From Cannabis sativa (Eukaryota > Streptophyta > Magnoliopsida > Rosales > Cannabaceae), in assembly GCF_029168945.1 (NCBI RefSeq), contig NW_026870038.1, positions 1,178,001 through 1,242,000 on the forward strand: a stretch of DNA of 64,000 nucleotides, in the 5' to 3' direction. Position 1 is the first letter of the stretch, and every line of letters begins with the position of its first letter. The position numbers were made by a program, and so were the translations under genes. Of the stretch, positions 12,224 through 22,648 are shown piece by piece. The notes under the pieces were generated by a model, which worked only from the letters and a program-made list of their open reading frames with translations, was not told where the DNA came from and did not search any database.

Positions 12224-12448
12224 TATGTGCAGAAGAGTTATTACTCTCCAGAACCTGTTGTAGGGTGGTATGTGCAGAAGAGTTATTACTCTCCAGAACC
12301 CGTTGTAGGGTGGTATGTGCGGAAGAGTTATTACTCTCCAAAACCCGTTGTAGGGTGGTATGTTCGGAAGAGTTATTACTCTGTAGAACTCATTGTATGG
12401 TACTATGTGCGGAAGAGTTTTACTCTCTGAAAACTCATTGTAGGGTAA
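12224..12448. repeat. Tandem repeat, about five units of 45 bp
   Basis: The unit begins TATGTGCAGAAGAGTTATTA and contains TGTAGGGTGG at its end. The first four units are nearly identical and the fifth is degenerate. Because 45 is a multiple of three, several frames stay open on both strands, which creates false coding signals. Confidence 0.92.
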
Positions 12449-12981
12449 AAAAGTTGTCTCATTAGGCAACGAATTAAAGGTATTGGACAACTGAGAGTAA
12501 TGGTTACTTTATTAAGTAATGAAATGGTTTGTCTCATTACGCAAATAATCATTATCATGAGAAATCTGAAAGATTATTTAATGTTATATAATTATTGTGA
12601 TACTACTTTTCTTATTGAATTTTTGTGACTCACAGGTTCTATATGGTGTAAGTAAAAGGAAAGGCATAATAGGACAACCATGAGACCTAGATCTTCTCTG
12701 GCAAGCGTACATATCAACTCTTCCAGCTAGTTTCACCGAAGTTGTCAAGAGAAATTTAATGGCACTTTTGAATTAAATATCTTGATGTAAAGATATTACG
12801 AAACTATTTTGTAATTAAGGGAATCCCGAACCTAAAAGTTGTTTAGTCGTATTATATACATAGTAAATAAGAATTTTTAATAAGTCACACTTTCTTTTAT
12901 ATACAGTTAGTTTATTATTATAAACTAATTTAAAAGCGCGCGCACACACGGCGTCCCTATGGGATAGGGTATTACAAAGGG

Positions 12982-14030
12982 TTACCAAAATCAAAAGAGG
13001 TCGACACTATACTTGTGGTAACGGATCGTTTGAGTAAATACAGCAATTTTATTCCACTTCGGCATCCATTCACAGCTAAAACTATGGCTGAAGCCTTTTT
13101 CCAACTTGTGGTAAAGCTCCATAGGGAGCCCCGCACCATTATTTCAGAACGCGACCGTGTTCCTCAGTCATTCTTGGGCTGAACTGTTTCAACTCCAAGG
13201 GATAGAACTCGAGAATATCACAGTGTATCATCTAGAAACCAATGGACACATCGAGGTAGTCAATCATTGCTTGGAAACTTATGTTTGTTGCTTTGCTTCA
13301 GAGAAACCTAAAGTGTGGTCTAAGTGGCTGTCGTGGGTTGAATATTGGCGCAGCACTTCTCTCCACACCTCTTTGGGTTGTTCACCTTTCAAGTTGCTTT
13401 ATGGTCATGATCCCCCTGCTCTTGTTCGCTACACTACTAGGTCTATGACAGTAGTAGCAATGGATTAACTTTTAGAGGATCAAGATGCCTTTCTCGATGA
13501 TTTGAAGATGCACTTGTTGCGTGCCCAGCAAAAAATGAAAAATATTGTTGATTCTTCTCGTCGGTCGTGTGGAGTTCCAAGAAGGTGACTTGGTTTTTGT
13601 CGAGTTGCCCTTATCGACAAAAGACCCTTGCTCTTGTAAAAGCGAGAAGTTGGCTGCTCGTTTTTATAGGCCCTTTAAGGTACTCTGCCAGATTGGCAAA
13701 ATGGCTTATCAGTTGCCCCTACCTTGGTTCTCCACCCGGTGTTTCATGTGTCACAACTTCAAGCAGCCTGAGGCATGGCTCATTCCTCTCCAACACTAAC
13801 TCATCAACTCACTACTGACCTTGAGTTGCAAGTGACCCTAACGGCTTTGTTGGATGTGAGTCACTCTAAGGAAGGTACTATAGGAGGAGTGGAGGTGTTG
13901 ATTCAGTGCCAGGACCTGCCAAATTTTGAAGCAACTTGGGAACAATTTGAGAGTGTCCACACAAAATTTCCTTCTTCTAACCTTGACGACCAGGTTAAGG
14001 ATTTTTTTTTTCCCCGAGGGGGACGGGAAT
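12982..14030 (+). pseudogene. Reina-like integrase and chromodomain remains
   Basis: The integrase core continues with VVTDRLSKYSNFIPLRHP and TAKTMAEAFFQ (about 13010-13110), then ETNGHIEVVNHCLETYVCCF and SLGCSPFKLLYGHDPP (13240-13420). The C-terminus near 13880-13990 reads EVLIQCQDLPNFEATWEQFE, the EVL.KW..LP..EATWE signature of a retroelement chromodomain (the tryptophan of KW is lost). A poly-T and purine tract (GAGGGGGACGGGAAT, 14016-14030) precedes the 3' LTR. Confidence 0.88.
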
Positions 14031-14401
14031 TGTTAGACCTCCTATCAGGTTTACTTATGCTTGAGAAGGGCCAAGAGCAATAAGGGAACTAATATGTAAA
14101 GGGCAAAGAGATGTGTGTGAGGGCCTTTTCGTAATTGTTGAGTGGTTGGAAAGGCATATAGCTAGTTTTAGCGGGAAAGGTTATGTAAGAATTGATATTT
14201 TTCTCTCTACATCAAGGTCTGAAAGGACCACTGTCTTCTCTATCTGTTATTGCTTTCATCTTTGAGAAATACAATCAAGAACCATGGCTGTTACGGTTTA
14301 GTTTTCTGCTGGTGTGTTGCTATTCTTTTCTAGTTATTGTTCTATTGTTTTTAATGCTTTTTTGGTGTGGTTCTATCTCAGGTGGTGGCTAAATCATATT
14401 A
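14031..14401 (+). repeat. 3' LTR of the Reina-like element
   Basis: Pairs with 7603-7960. It directly follows the polypurine tract. Substitutions and small indels between the two LTRs are frequent, so the insertion is not recent. Confidence 0.85.
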
Positions 14402-14482
14402 ATTAACTTTATTTGAGGTTCTAATTTTCATATCTCAAATCCAAATGAAATTGAGTGTCCAAGTACTGCAAAATTTTTAACA

Positions 14483-14680
14483 GTTTCAACAACTGCCTTC
14501 GAAGCCAATCTCATCTTACGAAGAAGAGCTGACTAAATTGTTTATCAACAACTTTTCCGTTAGCGTGAAAATCATGAAAGAACCCAAAGATCTTTCATAG
14601 TAAAAAAGGCCAGAACAGAGCCCTTAAACAACTTTTCTTTAGAAAGTATTAGATGCATCAAAATAGAAGTTGAAGCAAAG
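14483..14680 (+). pseudogene. Ty3/gypsy gag fragment, right part (outermost nest level)
   Basis: Reads FQQLPSKPISSYEEELTKLF near 14485-14545, then VKKARTEPLNNFSLES near 14600-14650. These match the W...LP..SI.S..EL...F and KQ...E.L..F blocks that follow GPAQW in gypsy gag. They therefore continue the domain broken off at 5198. Confidence 0.72.
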
Positions 14681-15754
14681 CCATTTTTTATTTAAAAAGA
14701 GTGAATTGACTGACTGAAAAGCCATAAAGTCTCGACAAAGGCTATTCAGGGTTAAAACAATCGGGCTTGCACAGTATATGCTGATCAGAATATGTTAGTG
14801 CTTAATAAATTTTTTAAGTCAATAATCGACTTACAGAAATTGGTGCAATCTCTAGCTAACTTAAACTGCCTTTTGTTAATCTCATTGAAGAATAAAGTTT
14901 CCTCATTCAAAAACCTGAATAACAACCCAGACAGCACGACAGAACGGCTGTGATTATTAAGCAAAAGCAACTAATTTCCCACTACCTAAATTGCTCATCC
15001 AAAAAGGGAGAAAAATATCCAACCAAAAAAAAGGGTGAATCAGACTCAATGATTCTTATTTTTCTTTCTATCTGTGAGTTTTGTTCCAAATGTTTAATCA
15101 CACCAAATAGAGCTCAATGATAAGCATAAACGTTCTATTCAAACTATGCCACTAATATGAATGTGTAAACAAAAACAACACAAGAATATATGAACTGCAA
15201 CAAGAACCCTATTTTGTATCATAAATAATGAAAACAAGGATCAAGATCTGTTACATTACCTCATCCCAAATCTCCAAGCATAATACTTTTGTCTACAAAA
15301 ATATAAATTTGAAATGTTTATATTAGCAGTTACCAGTCTAAAATCCACATCTCATAATATATAATTCAAAATATTGATGAGTATAATACTAAATATGAAT
15401 TATGAAGCATAATACCTCCAAAAACCCAGATCCATCAGCTGCTGATCATCCATGTTTAACTTCAAATACATATATTACACCACAATTATACATGGCTTTG
15501 ATCTATGCTACAGATCCAAATTCAGCTGAATTATTATCACTTTTTAACCTTCATAATAATAGCATAATAATGAGAAAAATGACCCAAAAATAAACATCTT
15601 CGAAGCTCAAATCTCAAAGGCTCAACAATCAAATACGAAAAAGGAAATTACGGAAGAAAAAGGGGAAAAAATTAAAGCTTTAATTACCTCAGACTGGAAA
15701 GTTGAAAACGACCAAGTCAACAATCAAGTCTATATTCTTTTTTTGGCGAATCCT
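14681..15754. other. AT-rich spacer with possible minus-strand downstream exons
   Basis: No protein domain was seen. On the minus strand, short stretches with good splice borders occur. One ends CAGTCTGAG/GTAATT near 15687, and another is bounded by a TTTTTGTAG acceptor and GGGATGAG/GTAATG near 15260-15293. They could be 3' untranslated exons of the transcript starting near 16050. Confidence 0.4.
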
Positions 15755-16048
15755 TCATTTACAACCATCAATAGTATCAGATCGAGTAACATGAGGATAA
15801 TTACCAAAGAGATCTTCATCATAATCCTCAGTTTCAACCCACTCTCCATCTCTACAGATCCAATTCGATCTACCCAAACAAAAACCCAAAATCTGATCTT
15901 TCCAGATACAGATAACGATTTTCAACATCAAATCAAGCGTTTCAGCATACGGATCTGAAAACAAACACCGTTCTCCGATTCCGAGATCGACCGGAATTTC
16001 CTCTTCTCCAAACCCTAATCGCAGCCAGCCGCATCTGAATTTTTTCAT
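15755..16048 (-). CDS. Possible small hypothetical protein (97 aa)
   Basis: Not recognised. The frame starts MKKFRCGWLRLGFGEEE and ends with an acidic tract (EWVETEDYDEDLFGNYP) before TAA. It has no membrane segment or known motif. A telo-box (TTAGGGTTT on the minus strand, 16010-16018) lies inside the frame, and such boxes usually sit in 5' untranslated leaders, so this may be leader rather than protein. A minus-strand donor at about 15687 lies 68 bases after the stop. The upstream region has site II elements, so a transcript is likely even if the frame is not translated. Confidence 0.33.
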   Translation of the reverse strand: MKKFRCGWLRLGFGEEEIPVDLGIGERCLFSDPYAETLDLMLKIVICIWKDQILGFCLGRSNWICRDGEWVETEDYDEDLFGNYPHVTRSDTIDGCK

Positions 16049-16082
16049 TTTTTGGACACATCGAAGCCCTAAGCCCAAAAAA

Positions 16083-16145
16083 TGGGCTCCAGAGGTATCG
16101 GGCCGAAGGCCCAAAAGTTTGGGTCCGAGTTTTGGATCATGGGCC
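16083..16145 (-). promoter_or_regulatory. Site II (TGGGCY) cluster
   Basis: TGGGCT at 16083-16088, GGCCCA at 16108-16113 and TGGGCC at 16140-16145, with further GGGCC/GGGTCC cores between. With the telo-box at 16010-16018 this is the site II plus telo-box layout of TCP-regulated housekeeping plant promoters. It would drive the minus-strand transcript below 16050. Confidence 0.6.
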
Positions 16146-16294
16146 GGTGAGAGAAGAGGAGCAATAATAACGGCAGATGTTACACGTGGCGCATTTTGAG
16201 TGGATGCGTTTGAATCGTTAAGAAAAGAGTGAGACAGAGTAAGAACCGTTGGGGTGGGTGGGACACGTGATAGTGAACTAAAGCTCCCTCTCAT

Positions 16295-17338
16295 TCGCTT
16301 TGATTTTAATTAATTAAAAATATAAAAAGATAAAATTAATTTTGCATTATTAGTCCTTGGACTATTAATATCTTATGATTTTATCCTTAAAACGTTTTAA
16401 TACTTGCAATTAAATTCTTAGAATTTTAATTTATTAACAATTAAGTTTTTTCTTTTTTAAATAAATAAAAATAAAAACAATTAAGTCTCTTATGTTAAAA
16501 ATCAAAACATTATTAATAGGCAGTAGTAGTACTCAGCACTATCGTAAAGTGTCAATTTATGAATATTTAGCTGTTTTTATAATAATTTTATTAAATTTAA
16601 TTATGTTCAATAGTACTAAACACCACTAATGTTGTTTCTTCAAAAATTATCTAAACATAATACATTATCATCTCAATTAGGGTCGGGTATTGGTTAAGAC
16701 GGATTAAGTGGCCCACATGACCTAGAAGACTCTAATAAAAGTTTTTTAAAAAAAAATATACACATAATTTTTTATTAATTTTTAAAAATATCACATATAT
16801 TTTAAATAAGGGCCAGAATCTCAATGTTGTGAAATAATTGAGTTCATGCTAATTTGTTTTGTTTCAAAATAATTACACACAATATAATATTATTTAATAA
16901 TTCATTTTATCTACATACTAACCCCTAAAAAAATTATTTCATTTTCATGTATTAGAAAGAAAAAAGAAACTTAATAAGAGTTCTAAATTGATGAAATAAA
17001 AAATATGAAGGACTAATTTTGCTAAATAATATATAATTAGAGGACCAAAAAAGAATAAAACCTAATTTAGAAACACAAAAAAACAAAAAATGTGGAGAAA
17101 ATAATTATTTATTAAATGAAAAAAAAATATATAATAGGTGGGATATTATCCAATATTGTAGGTGAACTAGTGGAGTTCCAAATACGCTTTTAACAAAAGT
17201 CAAGTAACTGTGAGTACGAGAGAGTAAAATTACAAAATTACCCCCGTAATCCAAAAGAGAAATAGTATGAAAAGGGTGTCTAAAATGGTAAATATACATC
17301 CACAGTGACCTCTGGCCTCATCGTCAACCCACCATTTT
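16295..17338. other. AT-rich intergenic DNA
   Basis: Long A/T runs with no convincing reading frame, terminal inverted repeat or LTR seen. Confidence 0.6.
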
Positions 17339-17558
17339 CTATAAATACCAAGTTCCATTTCCACGTTTTTCTTCGTTAAAGCTCAGATTATTATCATTGT
17401 GGATAGTTAGAGAGAGAAAGTGAAAGCTAGAGAGAGAGAGAGAGAGAGAAAGAGAGATAGAGTTTTGGGTTGGAGTTAGGTGGTGGCCGGTGGAGGCGCG
17501 TGGCTCAAGTTTCGCCATTTTCTTCTTCTTATTCTTCTGTAAGAAGCTAAGCACTGAG
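17339..17558 (+). promoter_or_regulatory. TATA box and 5' leader exon with GA microsatellite
   Basis: TATAAATACC at 17340-17349 is a good TATA box. The presumed leader contains a (GA)n tract (17431-17459) and pyrimidine-rich runs. It ends GCACTGAG/GTATGT (donor at 17559). The matching acceptor is CGATTCGCAG (18246), so the leader intron is about 688 bp and the ATG of the Cys-rich protein follows 5 bases into the next exon. Confidence 0.6.
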
Positions 17559-18251
17559 GTATGTCTTTGCATTGTTTCTCTCTCTTTCTTTCTTTAACTT
17601 TTTGTGTTGAGATATTTTCTATTTTGTCTGGTTTGTTATGGATATGATATGATTTGATTTGATTAGTTATTTATTTTTGGTTATATTTATTGTTTTTGAT
17701 TAACTGTAAAAGGTAGTGAGAGAGAAGAATTTATATTTTATTTGTTTAATTATCTGTTTTTTTGATATATTTTTGGACATGTACAGTTATAATTATGTCA
17801 TAAATAATTAAATATGTCTTATTTGTTTATATTTATATATGTATATATATGTATGGATTTTGGATTTTCAGATCTGTTGCAGGAAATAAGATTTTGTGGG
17901 AAGAATTGTTCGTTTGTCCTTTTTTTCTTTTTGTACTCGTTCTGTATTTAGGGGTTTCACGAATTTTAGGCCTTTTTCCTTTTGTAGAAACCATTTTCAA
18001 GGAGGAAAATGAAGAAATTTTTGATTTATGGAGGTTGAAAGGACATCAAATGATTTAAAGTAGCTTTCTTTTTGTTCTAGTGAAGAGAATTTAATAGGTT
18101 ATGTGGTGTACCAAATCCTTGTTCTTTACTGGATTTGGAATAGTTTAGAACACAGAGGTTCCATATTCCAATTCTATTTTGTCCTCTAGTATTGGAATAT
18201 GCAGAGTTGTCTCATAAATTGACATTTAGAACTTGTCGATTCGCAGTAGCA

Positions 18252-18701
18252 ATGGAGGTGTGTGGCAAATCTATGGTATCATCAGGGCCTGCTAATGTGA
18301 TTTACCTGTCGACTATTCTGGGCCGAGATGGGTTGATTCCTGTTCACAAATGCGATTGGAAGTGTGAAAATGAACATGTTTGTGGAAACATGTATCGTTG
18401 CAAACTAACTGGACTTACTCACATCTGTGACAAAAACTGTAACCAAAGAATTTTGTATGATAACCATAGTTCACTTTGCAGAGCGAGTCGTCAAATATTT
18501 CAGCTTACAGCTGTAGAGGAGCAGGCTGTGAGAGGTATTCGAAGGAAGGTTGATGCTGATAACACCACCTCCACAACTGATAGTTGCTCTTTCAAGCGCA
18601 GACGACGGGATGCACAGTTCCAGCCTTCTCCTTTCGAGAGATCCTTCACCGCTGTCAGTCCGATCTGCAGTCAAGTTGGAGATGGCATGGATATGAGCTA
18701 G
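18252..18701 (+). CDS. Conserved plant Cys/His-rich protein of unknown function (149 aa)
   Basis: Single coding exon. I chose the ATG at 18252 because it directly follows the splice acceptor at 18246; the upstream in-frame ATG (18192) lies in the intron. Residues 32-76 hold a dense Cys/His cluster: HKCDWKCENEHVCGNMYRC, HICDKNC and SSLC (Cys 34, 38, 44, 50, 59, 63, 76; His 32, 42, 57, 72), which looks metal-binding. A basic KRRRR (115-119) could be a nuclear signal. The end PSPFERSF...SQVGDGMDMS looks conserved. I recognise the pattern as a plant family but cannot name a function. Confidence 0.82.
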   Translation: MEVCGKSMVSSGPANVIYLSTILGRDGLIPVHKCDWKCENEHVCGNMYRCKLTGLTHICDKNCNQRILYDNHSSLCRASRQIFQLTAVEEQAVRGIRRKVDADNTTSTTDSCSFKRRRRDAQFQPSPFERSFTAVSPICSQVGDGMDMS

Positions 18702-21085
18702 AGATATATACATAAATGCGAAGATGTTATATTACTTACTTATCTTAATCTTGTTTCTTTATAATTTTCCCTTTTTTTTTTCTCTTTTCTTGGAACAAAT
18801 CTGGATGATAGAACTTTATGTGAGATACTTAAATGGTGGACCTGATGTGTCCTGCCCCGTATGTAGGGACAATCTATATTTCTAGTCTTCTTTAATGCAA
18901 TTTAGATCTTCCTTTAGTTGTCTCCTTGAAATGCGATATGAATTCGAGTAATGTTCATTTGCTTGTGAGACTTGAATTAAATTCAGTTCTCCTAAATTTG
19001 ACAGAAATCTGGGATATTCATTAGCTTGCACTTTTTGTGTTATGTTTAGTACATTTGTGGGGCTAAGAAAGAATAGTTATTTTCTTGTACTTGATTTGAA
19101 TTTGTTTTGGCTCTGGTTCTGTAATATGGCAATAATTTATTTTATTTTTTTGTATTTATAGAACTACTCCTGTTATAGGCTTTGTTTGAATTTACCGAGT
19201 AGAAGTGTAGATCGAATGTATCCTAGTTTCACCTTGCCCGGTTTGGAACAGGTTGAAGATGAATAACCAGGCCTTCATTCCACAGGAGTTTTTATATTTT
19301 ATTTTGTCTTTCTTGGCTTTTTTGTTCTGATTCTGATGAATTGATTTCTTAAGTGAATCTCTATTTTGCAGGACTTCAAGCTTGTGCTGTTATGAAGATT
19401 TTAGATTTCTGTTCTCTCCTAACATAATGTACATCTCTTGTTTAATTTGCCATTATCGGATTTAGTTTCTAATATACAATTGGTTTCTTCTTTTTTTGAT
19501 ATAGGTGATCAAAGTTTTCTGCAAATTGCAAGCTAAAGCAAATTTCTCATCGCGATGACCACTAGCACTAGCACATATGAGGTATGTTAACATGATACTA
19601 TGCTTGAAATCTACTCAATTTCATCATAGGTTAGAAAGACAATACTTTTTGATCCCTTCATAAAACCGAACTAGTTTTGGAATCTCCGGACCTGAAACCG
19701 ATCTTCTTAGCCATTCTACAATATATCCCATGTCTTATATTTTTCATTTTCTTCCTGCATATGTGCTCTGTTACGTAGCAGCAGATCAGAAAGCTTAGTT
19801 TGTAATTCTTCTACAAGTTACCAACACAGACCGCCAAATCTCATCGTGAATCATAACAAAGCAAGTTGCAACAATTTTCTTACTGGCAACCTTGTGAAGC
19901 TAGCTGCATGGTACTTATTTAATCAGGCATTGATTTGTCTCTCTTCTGGTGTGTACATAGTTCCATTGGGCCAACAATTACTTGCAGACCTTGAACAACT
20001 TGTGAATACAGTCGATTTGGCATCATCGGGAAAATCCATACAACCTCGGCCCCTAAAAATTATACCAAAACAATTTTGTTCCAGTCTTTGTTTAGGGTCA
20101 GCTTTTATTTTGTTGTTTTTGTTTTTGTTTTTGCAGGTTTATTTGTATGTGTAGTATTGTAGATTACGCCAATTATTGTGAAAGAGAATTTGAACTTCTG
20201 TGATTGGTTTTTTTGGCCCTATTGATGTTATCTTTTATACTTTTGTAGTTTATGAGAATCTGTATGCATCACGCTTATTAAGAATTTTTTTGAAAAAAAA
20301 AAAAAGCACACATGATGAAAATGATTGGATATTTCTAATCTCTTAAAAGGAGTCCACCAATACATTTGATTTGGTATTCGAGAGAATTTTTTAGTTTAAT
20401 TTTTTATATGATTGTTTATAGTTATTTAAGATATCTAGCAAAATTTTGAGAGATTTGAAAAAATTTAACATGTTGAAAACAGTGTTCGAATAAAGAGTGG
20501 TCATAGAATTGTTTTGTGTCCACCAAGTAAAAAATTAAATTTAAAAAGAAAGGCAGGTTCTTTGTGTAGTACATAGGGATCTTAAACGTGAATTGATTAT
20601 ATGGTCCATATGAAATGAATAACAATGTAAATATATATTGGAAAGTGAATTGTTCTTGTAGGTCTACAAAAGAATATAACTTCTCTTTTTGTTGAGAAAA
20701 AGAATATATGTCTATAAATAAACTTAGGAATAATCCTAGATGGGTCACCCTTTTCAATGGAAATTCTCTTCATTAAGCCTTGTTGTTACTTATTATTAGC
20801 CTTTCAATATGAAAAACTTGCTTCTATCATTTGAGTGAGGAGATTATAGCTTTCACTATGTGTATTGTGTCCCCTGCAAAATTCCAAATAAGAAAGGAAT
20901 TGCTTCTTAATGAGGCCAACTCTATCAAAACATAAAAGAAATACTAAACCCAAAAAGAAAAAATTACCTAACTGCAGGGATTTGTATATGCATAATTGTA
21001 TATATAGGGACTTTGGTTGTTCTTATTACTTCCCTCCTTTTCTACTTCAATTTAGAAAGCTAAAAAAAAAGGACTTGAAGAAAAC
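18702..21085. other. 3' region and intergenic DNA
   Basis: Plus-strand stretches with splice-like borders follow the Cys-rich gene (TTTTGCAG/GACTTC at about 19373; TTGATATAG/GTGATC near 19503; ACATATGAG/GTATGT near 19582). They could be 3' untranslated exons or alternative transcripts. A 102-codon frame at 19846-20154 lacks recognisable features. The rest (20160-20980) is AT-rich with nothing seen. A TATATATAG box near 20998 probably serves the thaumatin-like gene. Confidence 0.45.
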
Positions 21086-22648
21086 ATGTATATAGCAAAA
21101 GTTGAAGCTTTCCTTTGTGTCTTTTTCACTTTTATTTCATCCTACTATAGCACTTTTACTATTATAAACAATTGTCCTTTTACAATATGGCCTGGTACAT
21201 TAGCTGGTTCAGGTACACCCCAATTGCTAACAACCGGTTTTCGACTTGACTCTGGCCAAACCATTAGAATTCCTTCAATTCCCGGATGGTCAGGGAGAAT
21301 ATGGGGAAGAACTGGCTGCACATTTGATGCAACAGGAGCTGGAAAATGCCAAACCGGTGATTGTGGTGGCACGCTTGAATGTGAAGGTAGAGGTGCAAAT
21401 CCACCTACATCTCTCTTTGAGATAACACTTGGTCATGGCGATGACAAAGATTTCTATGATGTTAGCATTGTCGACGGCTACAATCTTCCCATTGTTGCCT
21501 CTCCAGTGGGAGCTTTCGGTGTCTGTAATGCCACTGGATGCGCTTCTGATATCAATACTGGTAAAGGGTTTTCATAACTTGACTAACTAACTCTTCTTAT
21601 TCATCAAGGTCGTTCTAGCTAAAGAAAATTGAGCCTGCACTTAGGTCCCATCTAGTCTAAGGGTCCAGAAATAAGTATTTTCATTTTAAAACTATAAGTA
21701 GTTAAAGTTTTTAGTAGTTTTTATAAAAGGCTTTATAATTTTTTTTTTTCTTAAGACCCATCCAATCTTAGGGCCAACCCTATTTGTTATAATTGAAAAT
21801 TAAAATAGGGTTGTTTTTGTTTTGAACCGATATGACATAGGTTGTCCGAAAGAGCTTCAAGTGGTTGGAGGAGAAGGTGGAGATGGTGGGAGTGGTGTGA
21901 TAGGATGTAAGAGTGCATGTGAAGCTTTTGGATTGGACAAGTATTGCTGCAGTGGTCAGTTTGCTAATCCAACCACATGTAAGCCTTCTTACTATTCAAC
22001 CATATTCAAAAACGCTTGCCCAAGAGCCTATAGCTATGCTTTTGATGATGGCACCAGTACTTTTACTTGCAAAGCTTATGAGTACTCCATTCTCTTCTGT
22101 CCTAAAGATAATGGGTAATGCTTCTTTTCTTCAATCTCTTTATTTTTCAAAAGAATAATTCAATTTCCTTTTTGCTGTAAAAAGTAAAAATTCTACTAAA
22201 TTGTTCTTGTTGTTGACGTTTAATCATGTCGTGAAGGGTGAGAAAACCAAGCAATGGATTGACACCTCCAACAACACCAGGAAGTGAATTTGCATCACCA
22301 TCGATACCAAATAGCGGTTTGGCACCACCAACGATACCAGATACCGATTTGGCACAACCACCACCAGCCACACCAATAGGTGGACTGGCACCACCAGCCC
22401 TACCGGTGCAAGAGCCATCAATACCAGGGAGTGAGCTTGCACCACCACTGCCAGCCATACCAGTAGGTGGATTGGCACCACCAACCATACCAGTTCAAGA
22501 GCCATCAATACCGATACAACAGCCATCGATGCCAGTATATGGCCACAGCGATCAAGCAGCAGTACGGATGGTCTCTTCTTCTAACACGCTCTTGCCACTT
22601 CAAACCCTACTGCCAATCGTTCTTTTGATCCTCAAGCTAATCTCATGA
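21086..22648 (+). CDS. Thaumatin-like protein with Pro-rich tail, probably GPI-anchored (386 aa)
   Basis: Exons 21086-21560, 21841-22114, 22237-22648 (475+274+412 = 387 codons with stop; introns GT-AG). Residues 1-24 form a signal peptide. The thaumatin domain follows: STFTIINNCPFTIWPGTL, GWSGRIWGRTGC, CGGTLECEGRGA, DFYDVSIVDGYNLP, ACEAFGLDKYCCSG and YSYAFDDGTSTFTC, with the usual many cysteines and the acidic cleft residues. The last exon adds about 100 residues rich in Pro, repeating GGLAPP and VQEPSIP, then a hydrophobic C-terminus (LLPLQTLLPIVLLILKLIS) typical of a GPI-attachment signal. PR-5 family proteins bind beta-glucans in the wall; this type would sit on the outer membrane face. 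Confidence 0.93.

Larger units (their letters stand above)
10440..12976 (+). mobile_element. Solo LTR of a large gypsy element (Tekay/Del-like), 2537 bp
   Basis: Starts TGTAATGTCCA and ends GGTATTACA, with perfect 5-bp TSDs AAGGG at 10435-10439 and 12977-12981. Removing it plus one TSD rejoins the integrase reading ...DFIKG / LPKSKEVDTI.... No coding domains lie inside. The long LTR with TGTAA...TTACA ends resembles Tekay/Del chromoviruses. It resembles, in opposite orientation, the solo LTR at 26864-29770 (TGTAAT.TCCA start). It carries a hAT-type insertion and a 45-bp tandem array. Confidence 0.85.
7603..14401 (+). mobile_element. Ty3/gypsy chromovirus (Reina-like), degenerate, itself interrupted
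   Basis: Two similar LTRs of about 360 bp (7603-about 7960 and 14031-about 14401) both start TGTTAGACCTCCTAT. Gag, protease, RT, integrase and a chromodomain-like C-terminus lie between in gypsy order. Short LTRs plus a chromodomain point to the Reina clade. The flanks GTTAA (7598-7602) and ATTAA (14402-14406) look like a TSD with one mismatch. The exact 3' LTR edge is uncertain because homology between the LTRs runs past a ...TCTCA end to GGTGGTGGCT. Confidence 0.85.
5199..14482. mobile_element. Palindromic copia insertion (two 3' halves head to head), with later nested insertions
   Basis: Left arm 5199-6379 and right arm 6389-7602 plus 14403-14482 are imperfect reverse complements around a 9-base centre (6380-6388). 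Each arm carries, from the centre outward, the end of copia RT, RNase H and an LTR, so both outer ends are the U5 end of an LTR (TG... on the plus strand at 5199, ...CA at 14482). Flanking bases are GTTTA (5194-5198) and GTTTC (14483-14487), a 4/5 match expected of an old 5-bp TSD, and gypsy gag continues across the site. It therefore inserted as one unit. Confidence 0.82.

Noticed and set aside
12078..12490. Overlapping frames on both strands with repeated SYYSPEPVVG or NNSSAHTTLQ-like units
   Set aside because: They are products of the 45-bp tandem DNA repeat inside a solo LTR, not proteins.
19846..20154. 102-codon plus-strand frame
   Set aside because: No conserved motif and no promoter. 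It lies among possible 3' untranslated exons.
22147..22526. Minus-strand frames rich in Gly/Val or Leu/Val opposite the thaumatin-like stalk
   Set aside because: Mirror frames of the repetitive Pro-rich exon; the plus-strand frame continues a complete spliced gene.
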